Assembly (NCBI GenBank): GCA_949987565.1 | Contig: OX465119.1 | Coordinates: 11,647,175 to 11,711,174 of the forward strand | Reading direction: 5' to 3' | Source of the DNA: Luidia sarsii | Lineage: Eukaryota > Echinodermata > Asteroidea > Paxillosida > Luidiidae | DNA length: 64,000 nucleotides | In this document: positions 1 to 10,977 of the stretch, piece by piece | Layout of the letters: the number at the start of each line of letters is the position of its first letter | Position numbering within the stretch: position 1 is the stretch's first letter | The notes under the pieces: model-generated | What the model saw: only the letters and a program-made list of their open reading frames with translations | Told to the model about the DNA's origin: nothing | The model's database searches: none | Program-made: the position numbers and the translations under genes

Positions 1-775
1 GCAATGACAGCCTATCCAGGCTTGGCAAAGAATGAACATAGTCTCCCTCTCTCGGTGATGGAACGTACATGCCACGGACTCAATGCCATAGGATTGAAAG
101 TTGTTTTTCCTTTTTTTTTTGGGGGGGGGGGAGGGGGGCAGCAAGTGTGAAAGCTTTACTTTTGAATAGTTAAGGGCTGTAAAGATCTTATGGGAGGAGG
201 GGAAGTTCGAGACACACCGCAATTTGCTTTCAGTTTTTTTCCGTACCGTGTCTCGGAGAGTGAACACTCATTTTACCCTGAAAGTGAGACTTTTCTGTCT
301 CTGTAAGTAGCTCAGGCTACACGTACAAGCCTGAGTCAAGTAAAAACAGCACGCCCCCTTACACTCACACATCATACAAGGAGATCCATTTCAGATCTTT
401 CTGTCCAAGAATCTTGCACCCGTGTGTCGGGTCTATGAAAAGGCTCCTAATCCCGACACAAGGGCCCCTCCGTTCCCACGGTGCTGCCATTCCCAGACAG
501 CACTTTTGACAGAGAGCAGGAGGGTAACTTTCTTCTTTTTTTTCCTTCTCTCTCTCCGTCTCTCTTTGCTTATTTTTCCTCAAACGTACGAACAACAATT
601 TTCTGGCTGTGTGGCATTCATTCCTTCATCACCCCACACATTAATCCAACCCCCCCCCCCCAGCCATGTTTGCGCATACTGTTGATACTTACATAGGTTC
701 CCCCTTTGTATCAGCTCAGACTTTGGCAAATACCCTGGGCCTGGTCTGTCTGCTACCCCTAACCCCCGTCTGGCT

Positions 776-789
776 CTCCCTCACCCTCG

Positions 790-832
<43 letters not shown>

Positions 833-835
833 GCT

Positions 836-866
<31 letters not shown>

Positions 867-1419
867 TCCCTCTCCCTCTCCCTCTCCCTCTCCCTCTCCC
901 TCTCCCTCTCCCTCTCCCTCTCCCTCTCCCTCTCCCTCTCCCTCACCCTCTCCCTCTCCCTCTCCCTCTCCCTCTCCCTCTCCCTCTCCCTCTCCCTCTC
1001 CCTCTCCCTCTCCCTCTCCCTCTCCCTCTCCCTCTCCCTCTCCCTCTCCCTCTCCCTCTCCCTCTCCCTCTCCCTCTCCCTCTCCCTCTCCCTCTCCCTC
1101 TCCCTCTCCCTCTCCCTCTCCCTCTCCCTCTCCCTCTCCCTCTCCCTCTCCCTCTCCCTCTCCCTCTCCCTCTCCCTCTCCCTCTCCCTCTCCCTCTCCC
1201 TCTCCCTCTCCCTCTCCCTCTCCCTCTCCCTCTCCCTCTCCCTCTCCCTCTCCCTCTCCCTCTCCCTCTCCCTCTCCCTCTCCCTCTCCCTCTCCCTCTC
1301 CCTCTCCCTCTCCCTCTCCCTCTCCCTCTCCCTCTCCCTCTCCCTCTCCCTCTCCCTCTCCCTCTCCCTCTCCCTCGCCCTCGCCCTCTCCCTCGCCCTC
1401 TCCCTCGCCCTCACCCTCG

Positions 1420-1460
<41 letters not shown>

Positions 1461-1572
1461 TCCCTCTCCCTCTCCCTCTCCCTCTCCCTCTCCCTCTCCC
1501 TCTCCCTCTCCCTCTCCCTCTCCCTCTCCCTCTCCCTCTCCCTCTCCCTCTCCCTCTCCCTCTCCCTCTCCC
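776..1572. repeat. Hexanucleotide array CCCTCW, about 800 bp
   Basis: Blocks of CCCTCA (about 782-867), CCCTCT (868-1374), a short CCCTCG mix (1375-1415), CCCTCA again (to about 1458) and CCCTCT to the end. The - strand reads TGAGGG/AGAGGG, with GGG every six bases, so it is a strong G-quadruplex candidate. The long reading frames across it are period-6 artefacts. Confidence 0.97.
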
Positions 1573-2009
1573 CCCTCCACTCCCTCTCCCTCTCTAGCTG
1601 TCACCTCCCTCTCCCCTCTTGACACCTTCTGCAAGACTTTGAAACAGGAAAAGTCCGTTCCCATGCCGACCTACTGAAATCCTGTTCCTGTTCCGATTGT
1701 GAAATCCTGTTCCGTGCTCGACCCACCACGCCCCCTCGCTAACAAAAAATATTCTAGTTCTAGATTGTTTTGCAACTCTGTATTTATTATCTTTTTTGGG
1801 GGGGAGGGTTTCTTGAGATGAAAGTGGTGAATGTAATATGTGCACTTTTGATCCTTGTCTACGTTGCAGCTTTTATGGAGAGCTCTTGCCAAAAAAAGGT
1901 GTCCTGTTAAAACCTTTTTTTTGGGGGGGGGGTTGGGGAGAGGAAAAAGGTAACACTTAAGGTTGTGTTGGCCTGCCTTGGTTTCTGCAACTTTCATTTT
2001 TTGTGTTTA

Positions 2010-2250
2010 TGCAACTTCACCCAAAACAAGGCAATAAAGCCTCTCAGGTATTAAATGATACAGGAGGGTTTTTTGAAGAAAAAAACCCTGAGAGGGTATT
2101 AGATGCCCAAGGAAAGAAGGAGATAGGGAGGGACTCAGGAAAGGTGGAGATACAATGTAAGAATTGACATTAAAAAGGGCAAGATCGTAGGCTGGGGGAA
2201 AACATGAACCAGGAAGGGAATTCCAGAGAGAGGCTGAATGACGAAAGAAG
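2010..2250 (+). repeat. Dispersed repeat W, copy 1
   Basis: Shares CCCAAAACAAGGC, AAGAAGGAGATAGGGAGGGAC and ATTCCAGAGAGAGGC with 56790-56890 and 58205-58610. Non-coding; class unknown. Confidence 0.65.
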
Positions 2251-2272
2251 AAGTAAACTACTTTTACCAGCC

Positions 2273-2385
2273 GAGTGATATACAAAAATGTTGCAAACTG
2301 CTTACTGACTAAAATTACCAAAATGCAAATCTCAAAATTTAGTGGGCCTGACGTTTCGATCCTAGCAGGACCTTTCTCAAAGGTC
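2273..2385. mobile_element. Foldback element FB1, single arm
   Basis: Carries TATACAAAAATGTTGCAAAC at one end and GATCCTAGCAGGACCTTTCTC at the other, the arm shared with the copies at 14531, 23997, 37599, 37810, 54144 and 60179 (the family name FB1 is mine). An uninterrupted copy of the site lies at 2469-2504. Confidence 0.75.
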
Positions 2386-4055
2386 ATTAAAACCTTCTGG
2401 AAAACTGTTTGTTTTTTTTTGGGGGGGGGGAGATAAATGTTGATAGGCAAACTAAATGCTGGCTCTGCTAAACTACTTTTACCAGCCATTAAAACCTTCT
2501 GGAAGCCTTTTTGGGGGCGGATTTCCAATGGGGAAACTTTTAACTAGTGCTAGCTATGCTTTGCCAATGTGTTGGGGGAGAATGGTGAATTTACCAGGGT
2601 GGGGCATTGGCAGAGAGTCGAATATCAACTTATGCAGGCAAGGTGAGCAACGCTGGTATGTTTATCTAGCTTGCTTAATAAGCCCGCAGTGGGCTGCTTC
2701 ATTGTCCGCTGCGGGGAATCCGGCGAGTCTATTAGCCGCTCACGAGCCTGCTGTGCACACACACACAACGGCCGCTGTTTGCAATACAGACCCTGGGTCC
2801 CCATTGTGAAGGGACTGTCTTTCTTTGAGCTGGGACATAGCGGGCCTGGCCATTGCTGGTTTCACTGGTCACCTCCTCCTCCTCTTTGGCACGGCTGACC
2901 AAATTGGCATGGACTCTAGTCGAAAGTCTTCCTCCGCAGATTGGTCGCCCACACAGCGTAGAACCTCTTGCGCTTCAGACTGTCAGTTCTGCATTTCCGC
3001 CTGTGATTGGTCCCTCTCACAGATTGTAAAGCCGTCACTAAACTACATATTCTTCTCGGATATTGAAGTGTCTGAATAACTTTAAGATGTCTTTTAGATT
3101 CTTTGAGTGAAATAAGCAAAGTGACCTTGATATGGACTAAGGGCCCAAGCATTCAGTTTAATGTACTGTACATGTACAAGTACTGCCACCAATAGACTAC
3201 AGTATCCAGCCCCAAATTGGGGGCCTACCCCAACAAAGTCAACTATCTATACAAAGACCGTAGCTCCTTTTCATTCAGGGAATGTCTTTAAGTTTCTGTG
3301 CGAGGTATTGAGCTGTGTCTTTAATCCTCAAGTGATCTCCACAATAGGTGGGGGCGTTCTTACTGCCACACCCACGCGCACACGTGGATTGCTATTTGCT
3401 AGGGGACGCCATCTTTCTTTTCAGTTCCCCCTCAGCTGGCTAAGGGTAGTTTTTTTGTTGTTGTCCAAGGCTTGTATCTGTCCTAGAGAAGCACTTTCCA
3501 ACATCCCTCAGGACAATGAAGTGCACTTTCGTTCAGTAGAGACTCCATTCTATCTAACCCATAATTCTTCAGTATATGCTTTCAAAATCTTTAATAATAG
3601 ATGATGAGAAGTTGTGAATTGGAGTCAGTTTTTACTCGTGGACAACAGATGACTTTCCATCACCCAGTCCCCACCCCCTTCCCCCTCCCCCTCCTCTTCC
3701 ACTGCGCAGTTCAATTAAATCTTTCCGGTGACTTAACAAATGCTGGATACTAGATTGTGTTCAGATTCGGAGTACCTAGTTAAGGGTACTCTTTTCCCGT
3801 GTTATTGTCACTAGCTTACCACCCCCCCTCTCACAAACCCCCCCCCCCCCCCGCTCCTTGGGGATGGTCTGGATGGACAAATGAATGGTCTTTCATTTGA
3901 AAGAGAAAATGAAACGGCTCAATAGACACCACTGGATTGATTCAGATGCTGTTCAAAGTTTTTCACTGGTTGCCAGAGTTTTAACAAGGTTGCCCACAAA
4001 ACGCTCCAGTGTCAAAACCTCTGAGTCATCCAGCCCTTGGGTGAAGGGCTTCCCA

Positions 4056-4160
4056 GAGAGTCAACTATCTTTGCAACTATCCAGATAGTCAGCTATCTTT
4101 GCAACTATCCAGATAGTCAGCTATTTTTGCAACTATCCAGATAGTCAACTATCTTTGCAA
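4056..4160. repeat. 28-bp tandem repeat, about four units
   Basis: Unit AGTCARCTATCTTTGCAACTATCCAGAT. Its AACTATCCAG/AGTCAAC words resemble the head of the SINE described at 41641. Confidence 0.85.
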
Positions 4161-6597
4161 GGACAACTTGTATGTTCAATACATGTATATTTTACCTCTC
4201 CCCGCTTGCCAACTTTAACACCCCAAGAGCAACGTTGGGCAATGACCCTCAGGAACTTTGACCTGTACAAATTGACCCAGGTCAATCCAGGGACCAGGAA
4301 TTGATCTTCCCAGGGGACCACTTAAATGAAGTGATGACTCTGCTCCCCTTTTGTTTCTCTAAAAAAACCTTAAAAGTTAAGACGTACATGTGAATGGGGT
4401 CGATAAATGAAGACATGGCGTTAATGTATCCAGTTGTCTGCGACTGTTCGCGATCGGAATGTCATTGGGGATGTTGTTTGCGGTTGACATTTTGTTGAAA
4501 CTTGTCACCTTGTTGCGCGAGCTTGACATCCGGCGTGCCAGGACTCTAGGGGATGGGCGATGACATGACCACCCCGCCTCCCTCAGAAACATTGTTGCCA
4601 TCCTTTCCCTACGACCTCCCTCGCAGCGGCCGTTTGACTCGAGAGATAAACTGTGAGGGAGTGACTGTGATTGTAACGTACGCAAAAGCCGATTCACATC
4701 CGTGGGTATGATGCCCCTGTCTCTGCCTTTGCCTCTCGACTGTCTCTCCAATAAGCTCTGCTCTGCATCCGCAGGCCACACGGTCTCCCCCGTCATTCCA
4801 AACATACTTCCGCGGGCCGGAGCAATTCACTCTGCCTCTCTGAGCCCCCACGGCTGAAACACTAAACAAAACAAAACAAAATGACGAGAAATAGCGTCAG
4901 TTCTCCATGCACTGAAGCAGTGGAGGCTGAGATTTGCCAGTGCACTCGGCTCGTGAGCTGGTTTTCATTTGTTTGTGGTCCCCAAGCCAAAGCTCGATTT
5001 TTTTTTTTTTATGTCGGCAGTTGATGTTTTCTGCCAACTTTAGCTGTCCTTGTGCCTTGAGGCAGCCCTGGCTAGCCTCAGGAGGTTGCTAAGTGGGATT
5101 TTCATCTTTGCCTCATGCTTACACTATCGATACATGATACGCCCGCTCGATACTTGCCGACCGGCAGAGGTCACTGAAACCGGAGCTCACTGGGGTGTTG
5201 GAAAAAAAAAAAAACCTTCCCCAAGTCTCTGTCCGGCTCTCATGTGATTTGGGGACCTTGGGCCCCCCCCCCATGGTACCAGCCCCGATCTCAGCCCGCG
5301 GTACAGCCCCCTGATTCCAGCCGTCATCAGGAAGGATGGCATTTGAGCTCCCGCTGCAGAATTACGAGCAACTGCCGGCCGTGTTTATCTCCAGGAGATC
5401 TCTCCATCTTCCACCCTTGGTGTAGCCGGCCCTCGTGCACTCCCTTGGAGTTGATATTTTTTTTGTGGGTCGCTTGACACCAGTCGCCTAGCATGGATTG
5501 GGCACCGTGTTGGACGTACCGAGACATCCCCGTGGTATGTACATGAACACAGTAGACTGCATTTATTAATGTGGCTACTACAAATCATTCGACCCATGTA
5601 TAACAGTCTGTTGAATATCTGTTGACATCTGCTTGCATGCATGAGTGCAGTAGGATCTTTAGGACAAAGGCATGGTTTAACAGCAAACGTAGGCACTGCA
5701 CTCTCATCGCGGATTTGGATGGCTCAATGAGGGTTTTGCTTTATCAGGATTTAAAAAAATATATATTTGTGGAGCATTTAATTTTCGTCTAATCTTGCAA
5801 GATTGCATGTACTTGTAGGCCTTTTCAATTTAACACTGACTTTATTTTAAGTCAGTCTTCCAATAACTTTTATGTATGCTTCCTTCAAAAATACTCAGTC
5901 AAAATCATATGTGTTCTTGCGGGCCTTCGACTCTGTCAATTGATGGCTGTTGGACGGCATCCTAGCATTTTAAAAAGTTTTCAAATAAAAAAAGTCTTCA
6001 AACTTTTTATCATAGGGTCACAGTGACCTCCCAAAATTCTGTCAATTTCTTGTAATCTTTTGATGCTCCCTCCCCCAATTTCTTCCAACTAATGTTTTTG
6101 TTCCGGTAAAATCGCTTCAAATTGGCCTCACTTCGCTCAAATCCTCTCGCAGGACAAACCCCAGCTCGAACCGGGAGAGCTGGCGGAATTCTGGAGGGCC
6201 CGTACAGAGGTTACCTCTGAGGACATTAATTCCTTGTGACATGCGTGACCTTTGCTGGTCAAGTTCCGTTGACCTTGGGCCTTCCTGCGTAGATGCAAGG
6301 CAGTCCGTGTCATGGAACACACAGACATCCAACTGTTCATAATTGGGCCAACTGGACACAAGAGGGCTCACTTCACAGTGGGGGAGCTGACAGCTGAAGC
6401 AATTAATAAACTAGACAAGCACTCGGAGAGCACAGACCTCAGACAAGCACCATGTTAACAAACATTTTAAAGTAATCCAGAATCAAGGATTCGATCCAGA
6501 TCATCACCAAAAAAAGAATCATCATGAGCCAGTGAGAATACTGACATTCTAGAAAAAATCAGAACAATACATGCATAACTTATTTATTTTGCTAATA

Positions 6598-6632
6598 GAC
6601 AGAAAGACAGACAGACAGACAGACAGACAGAC
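6598..6632. repeat. (GACA)n microsatellite
   Basis: About eight GACA/GACT units. Confidence 0.9.
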
Positions 6633-7336
6633 TGACAAAAAAGTTTGTACGAAACAGGGTTGTGTAACAAACTAAATAGCTCTGGGACATAAAATTATAC
6701 AAACAAGTTGTAAATTGCAAATTAACAATTTCTCGAGTGACATTTTATTTTTTATTTTTTACATACAGTACATCATATATTTAAAAAATGATGGCAATTT
6801 TTTTTGTGGGGTTGATGTTTCGAGCCTAGCAAGACCTTTAACTTGCTCAAAAGACAAAAACTGAAGTGAAGGGTCCTACCAGTATTACTGTGTGTCAGTA
6901 TTGCAGGCCATCTAAATTTTATTTAGATTTGTACGTACAGGTACATGTAGGTGTACCGGTACATATTAAATTTTGTTTACTCGTTCTTTGTGAGGTAAGT
7001 GCATCGGAAAGTACAGCTTTGCACGGTGCCACACATGTGCTCACTGACACATAAACACACTCAGGTGAACCGGTGACGTCAAGGTACCAGCTGTTTCCTG
7101 ATAACATATCGCACGATAGCCGTTGGAGTTGAAGGGGGGGGGGGGTGTCTGATGCGATGAGCGTGTCATTGCAAACTGTCTCTTGCTTCACTATCGAGGG
7201 CGCTAACCACATGGGGTGGGGGGAGATCACATGACTACATCCAATCTTCAATTGAGCCAGAAAACGGGGTTGTACAGTGTACAGTGTATATCCTGATATT
7301 GTACACTACACCCAGTTACACACATGTACACCCGTA

Positions 7337-7680
7337 TCAATTTCTGTATCCTTGTGGAGACATTGCTTTGTTCTTGTGCACTATACACAACCGAGTGAGA
7401 AACGATGTTTAAAAATGCACCCATTTCAACCACATTCACTTTCCTGGCCAGAAATTTGGACCGTAGGCCTTATGTCCCTCATATACACTATAACAATTTG
7501 AGACGAATTCTTAGTTTCCTACCCATCACAAAATTGTTTTTGAGATATTTTCAAATACCACTTTCGTGAAGACATTGTGTAGACTAGACCTACATGTATA
7601 CACCTTTACAATTTCCTCATGGAGACCTATTCAATCTATTGGACTAGGTCAACACAAGGCACTAGATTCGCTCCAATTAC
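7337..7680. repeat. 350-bp dispersed repeat X, copy 1
   Basis: Shares long blocks with 42580-42950, for example TTCTGTATCCTTGTG, CCATTTCAACCACATTCACT and TACACCTTTACAATTT. Diverged by substitutions and small indels. Class unknown. Confidence 0.75.
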
Positions 7681-8432
7681 TCTGCATTTACACCTATAGT
7701 ATGAACGTTTTGTGTACTTCGTCCCAGATGAGGCTACATGTACATGTGCAATGTGGGCAGCATGTGCACAGCATGCAGTAACATGCAGCATGGATTCCTT
7801 AGCAGCTGTCACTAGAGATATCATGATCAATATTCAGAAACTCTCACAGTGTCAAATTCTTGATATCTGAATGAAAGATTCCTGAACATGAATGAATAAG
7901 ATTGATAAAACTCAGGGTTTTTTTCTCAAAACATGTTGTATGAAGGTCAAGGTCTTATCCACATTGTTTTTCCCTTTTTCCTCAGATTTGTTTTAATTAT
8001 ACTGATCAATGAACAGTATACATGTCTTTGTACTTTTATTATCATAATAGTATTTTTTTTGTGGTTTTGCTTTTTAAAAGAAATCTGACACAATATGAAA
8101 TTAAATACAAACTGCTGTCAAGCAAACATTTGCAATTGTTTACAAGATGCGTTTTTTACAATTTTTTTATTGTTATTTTTGATTATCATTTTTCGGGGGT
8201 TGTTGATCATTTCATGTGATGCATACAGTTGTATATGCACAGACATCCTTCTCTTCACAGAGCCCTGGTCTGACCTCCTTGTACATGTACGTACATGTAT
8301 GACTTTATGGATTTTTGTCTGGGAAGCATGCCTGTTGACTCATAGATTGTTAATTATAATTATTAATTACCGCAGATACAGCCTCGATGAAAGACTGGAG
8401 ATGCTCAATACCTCCGCCATTCCACAAGTCAT

Positions 8433-8630
8433 AGCTGCCAACCATTCCTATTTTGGAGGAATCATTCCTCTTTTTTAGGGGGTAAAAAATTATCACATTT
8501 TACAAGCTCTTGACAACAGATTCCGATTTTGGGCTTGGAAATAAACATTGTATTCCTATGTAGTTTGCTCTGTGATTCCTCTTTTTTTAGCAGAATTATT
8601 CCTAATTTCTTTTAAGATAGGTTGGTAGCT
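8433..8630. mobile_element. Small inverted-repeat element B (MITE-like), intact copy
   Basis: Ends are AGCTGCCAACC and GGTTGGTAGCT, an 11-bp terminal inverted repeat with one mismatch. A second copy at 37503-37996 is interrupted by two FB1 insertions, so this copy shows both empty sites. Confidence 0.6.
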
Positions 8631-9718
8631 GTTACACAGACACTCAACATTCATGCATGTTGCTTTTTTTATTTAATTTTAATGAAATAAACACACAGAC
8701 ACAAACAAAAGAATTAATTACAAAAACAAATTATCGACAGCTCACACCTTTTTGTTTGTGTGTGTGTGAATGCGGTCTCCCCTGAATGGCCCACCAAGCG
8801 CAAGTAACGCAACACGGTTCCGGATTGTAGGTTGTAGTGTGGGAGGGGGTAAAAACTACTCACTGAATTAATCAAAATGTTCCATTGTGGAAGCGGAGGG
8901 GCGGTGGGTTAATGTTGGGTTAAATCTCCTCCTTTTGTGGAAAGCAGACGGCAGCCTAATTGACCCTGAATTGGAAGCCGTGGTCCGCTTGATCGACTAA
9001 GCTCCCTGAGGGAGTTATGGAGGGAGGGAGGGAGGGAGGGAAGGAGGGAGGGGGAATCACCCATTGCTGCCCGTAGATAATTTTTAGGGGGTAGGGGAGA
9101 TTGGGGTGGACGTCAAGGAGGAGGGGGAGGAGGAGGAGGAGAGAGGAGGGAGGAGGTTGCCGGCCGATGTCTGACAGTCCACCCTTGCCCCCAGTCTCTG
9201 AGCTGCAGTGCCAGAGTGATTTACAACGAGGGGCATAAATTATGCCAATGAGTAGCATTGGGGGGCCCCACCTCTGACTCTGGGAGACAGGCATCTCTGT
9301 CAGGACTGCATCAGTAGAAAGAGACGGGCACACATGGAGGAGACTGACTCATCTCGTCGTCGTCGGGGAGGATTCTTTCTTTTTTCTTGTTGGACCCTCC
9401 GCACACGCACACACACACACTAAGATGGCAGCCGCCATGCCACACATGAGGCTCACTCGGAACGGCTTTTTCATCGTCTGCTGATTGTCTTGCTCACCGA
9501 CGGCTCTCACACCGAGGGCGAGAGATCGAGTGCTTGTTTATCCGCCGTCAATTCCTGGTTTGTTTGTCCTCTCTCGAGAGCAAGACTGGGGGAGATTCCT
9601 TCCGATACCCCGTCCGACGTTATCGGCGTCAGATAAACGGATGCTCTTTTTTTGTGTGCCTACGATACCGGCGCACACGGACCGACGTCGTCTGACCGGA
9701 TGACATCATCGCGCCGTG

Positions 9719-9727
9719 TATAAATAG
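9719..9727 (+). promoter_or_regulatory. TATA box of the internal isoform promoter
   Basis: TATAAATAG, a near-perfect TATA box, in a relatively CpG-rich stretch about 890 bp before the first start codon. A CRE/AP-1-like TGACATCA lies 18 bp upstream (9701-9708). A transcription start near 9750 is inferred from normal TATA spacing. The leader may be unspliced (about 860 nt) or contain an intron I cannot place. Confidence 0.55.
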
Positions 9728-9749
9728 CCTTGGCGTTTGGGGAGAGACC

Positions 9750-10608
9750 CGCCTAAGTCTCGGATGATAATTCATTTCTCTCTCTCCTCCCCGTTGCATC
9801 TCCTTCTGTGGATTTTTTCTTGTTCACGGATTCTTGCTGGAATTTAGGACATCTGCCCGGTGATCATCCCTCGGATCTTTTTGTTGACGGGAAGAAAAAA
9901 AGGATTAGGCCACTGTGGGGAGCAACAGCTTGTCCGGAGTACTGAGCACGTAGCAGCGGACGGAGGAAGCAGCAAGAATAAGGAGGTGTGGTCATCTGTC
10001 TGATGCTTGTTTGCGTCTTTGTGTTCGCATCGCCGTCGCATCGTCTCGATTTTGAAGCCGAGACAGAGCTCTGGATTAAGAAAATTAGAAGAAGGAAAAG
10101 AAACTGAAGTGTGTTCCACAACCAGCTGCTATCATTTTGATTCACTGCTACTTGCTCTGCCAAATTATCACTGAGCTGCAGGAGATCAGAGCATCTGATT
10201 TTCATCGACCCACGCCGTCTTCCGATCCTGTCCTTACTTGGGGAGTAGGAGGAGGGGCTGAGGGTCACCCCCAAGCCACTCCTGGATGCCGACCTTCCAC
10301 CATCTGGTTAGACCATCTATCATCCGCAATGAGACCCACGTGTGTTTACAATGTCTGACACAGTCATGCTCTACACATCGCTGATGTTACGAGGAGGAAA
10401 ACTCTGTTTAACCCCAGCGCCTTTTCCCCATCCTCTAATCCCAGTCGCATGGCGTGAGTAATCATTTCTTCACAACAAATTTAGTAAACAAAGAGGGAAA
10501 AAAAATGGACGAAATCCTGTGGAATAAACAGTTCTGCCTGTGGACTCAATGAGGATTGATAGTCCTTCTGAAACTTGAAAGAATTTTTTTTTGAAATTTT
10601 TTTTTGAA
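9750..10608 (+). other. Probable 5' leader region of the spectraplakin isoform
   Basis: Lies between the TATA box and the ATG. It has no long ORF that looks like coding sequence and has stops in all frames before the start codon. Its extent is inferred from the TATA position only; cDNA or CAGE would set the real start. Confidence 0.4.
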
Positions 10609-10977
10609 ATGGGAGGCAAGGCCTGTAAGCTTAACTGTTGCGGCTGCTGTGGTTTGGGCGACTCCAAGGATGACATCCCCGCGTCCCTGTCTCAGCCCTT
10701 CTACCGCGACCCTCCCAGGGCCCAGCGGCCGAGAAAGCAAGATGACGGGGAGGAGGTCGAGGAGGAAGAGGAGGAGTCGGAGGCCGAGCCCAAGAAGCAG
10801 AAGAAGAAGTCCAAGTTTCGCCGGCCCAAGTTTCTCCGCCGGAAGAAGAAGAAGAAAGATGAAGAGGGGCCGTCCGTCCGCACGAAGACCAAAAGCGGCC
10901 CCAAGCGAGGAAGCCTCTCGCCCGGACAGGGGGTGCAATATTCTCAAATACCGGACCAAGACAGCGCCGATTTTGAG
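10609..10977 (+). CDS. MACF1/DST: Exon 1: acylation-type N-terminus, residues 1-123
   Basis: The start ATG has G at -3 and G at +4 and in-frame stops upstream. The protein opens [16 protein letters not shown]. This fits the N-myristoylation pattern (Gly2, small residue at position 6) and has five Cys close by that could be palmitoylated. Then come a Glu-rich tract (about 47-58) and a Lys/Arg-rich tract (about 62-84, with [13 protein letters not shown]). Myristate, palmitate and a polybasic patch together are a known plasma- or endomembrane anchor. The exon ends at GAG with donor GTAAAA, phase 0, and joins CH2 directly. Vertebrate dystonin isoform 3 has the same plan (myristoylation motif, CH2 only); the match here is by layout, not by aligned sequence. 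Confidence 0.82.

Larger units (their letters stand above)
1..9718. other. Upstream non-coding region, no supported exon
   Basis: Either intergenic DNA or an intron of a longer, CH1-containing isoform whose first exons lie further left. Besides the repeats listed separately I see poly-G/T runs (110-137, 1914-1932, 2408-2431), a poly-C run (3840-3852), ACATGTACATGTA-type words and a GGGA/GGA-rich patch (9018-9155), but no reading frame with exon-like borders. Confidence 0.6.

Noticed and set aside
666..1664. Very long reading frames on both strands over the hexamer array
   Set aside because: A six-base repeat without stop words is open in every frame; products are LSLS, EGEG and RERE only.
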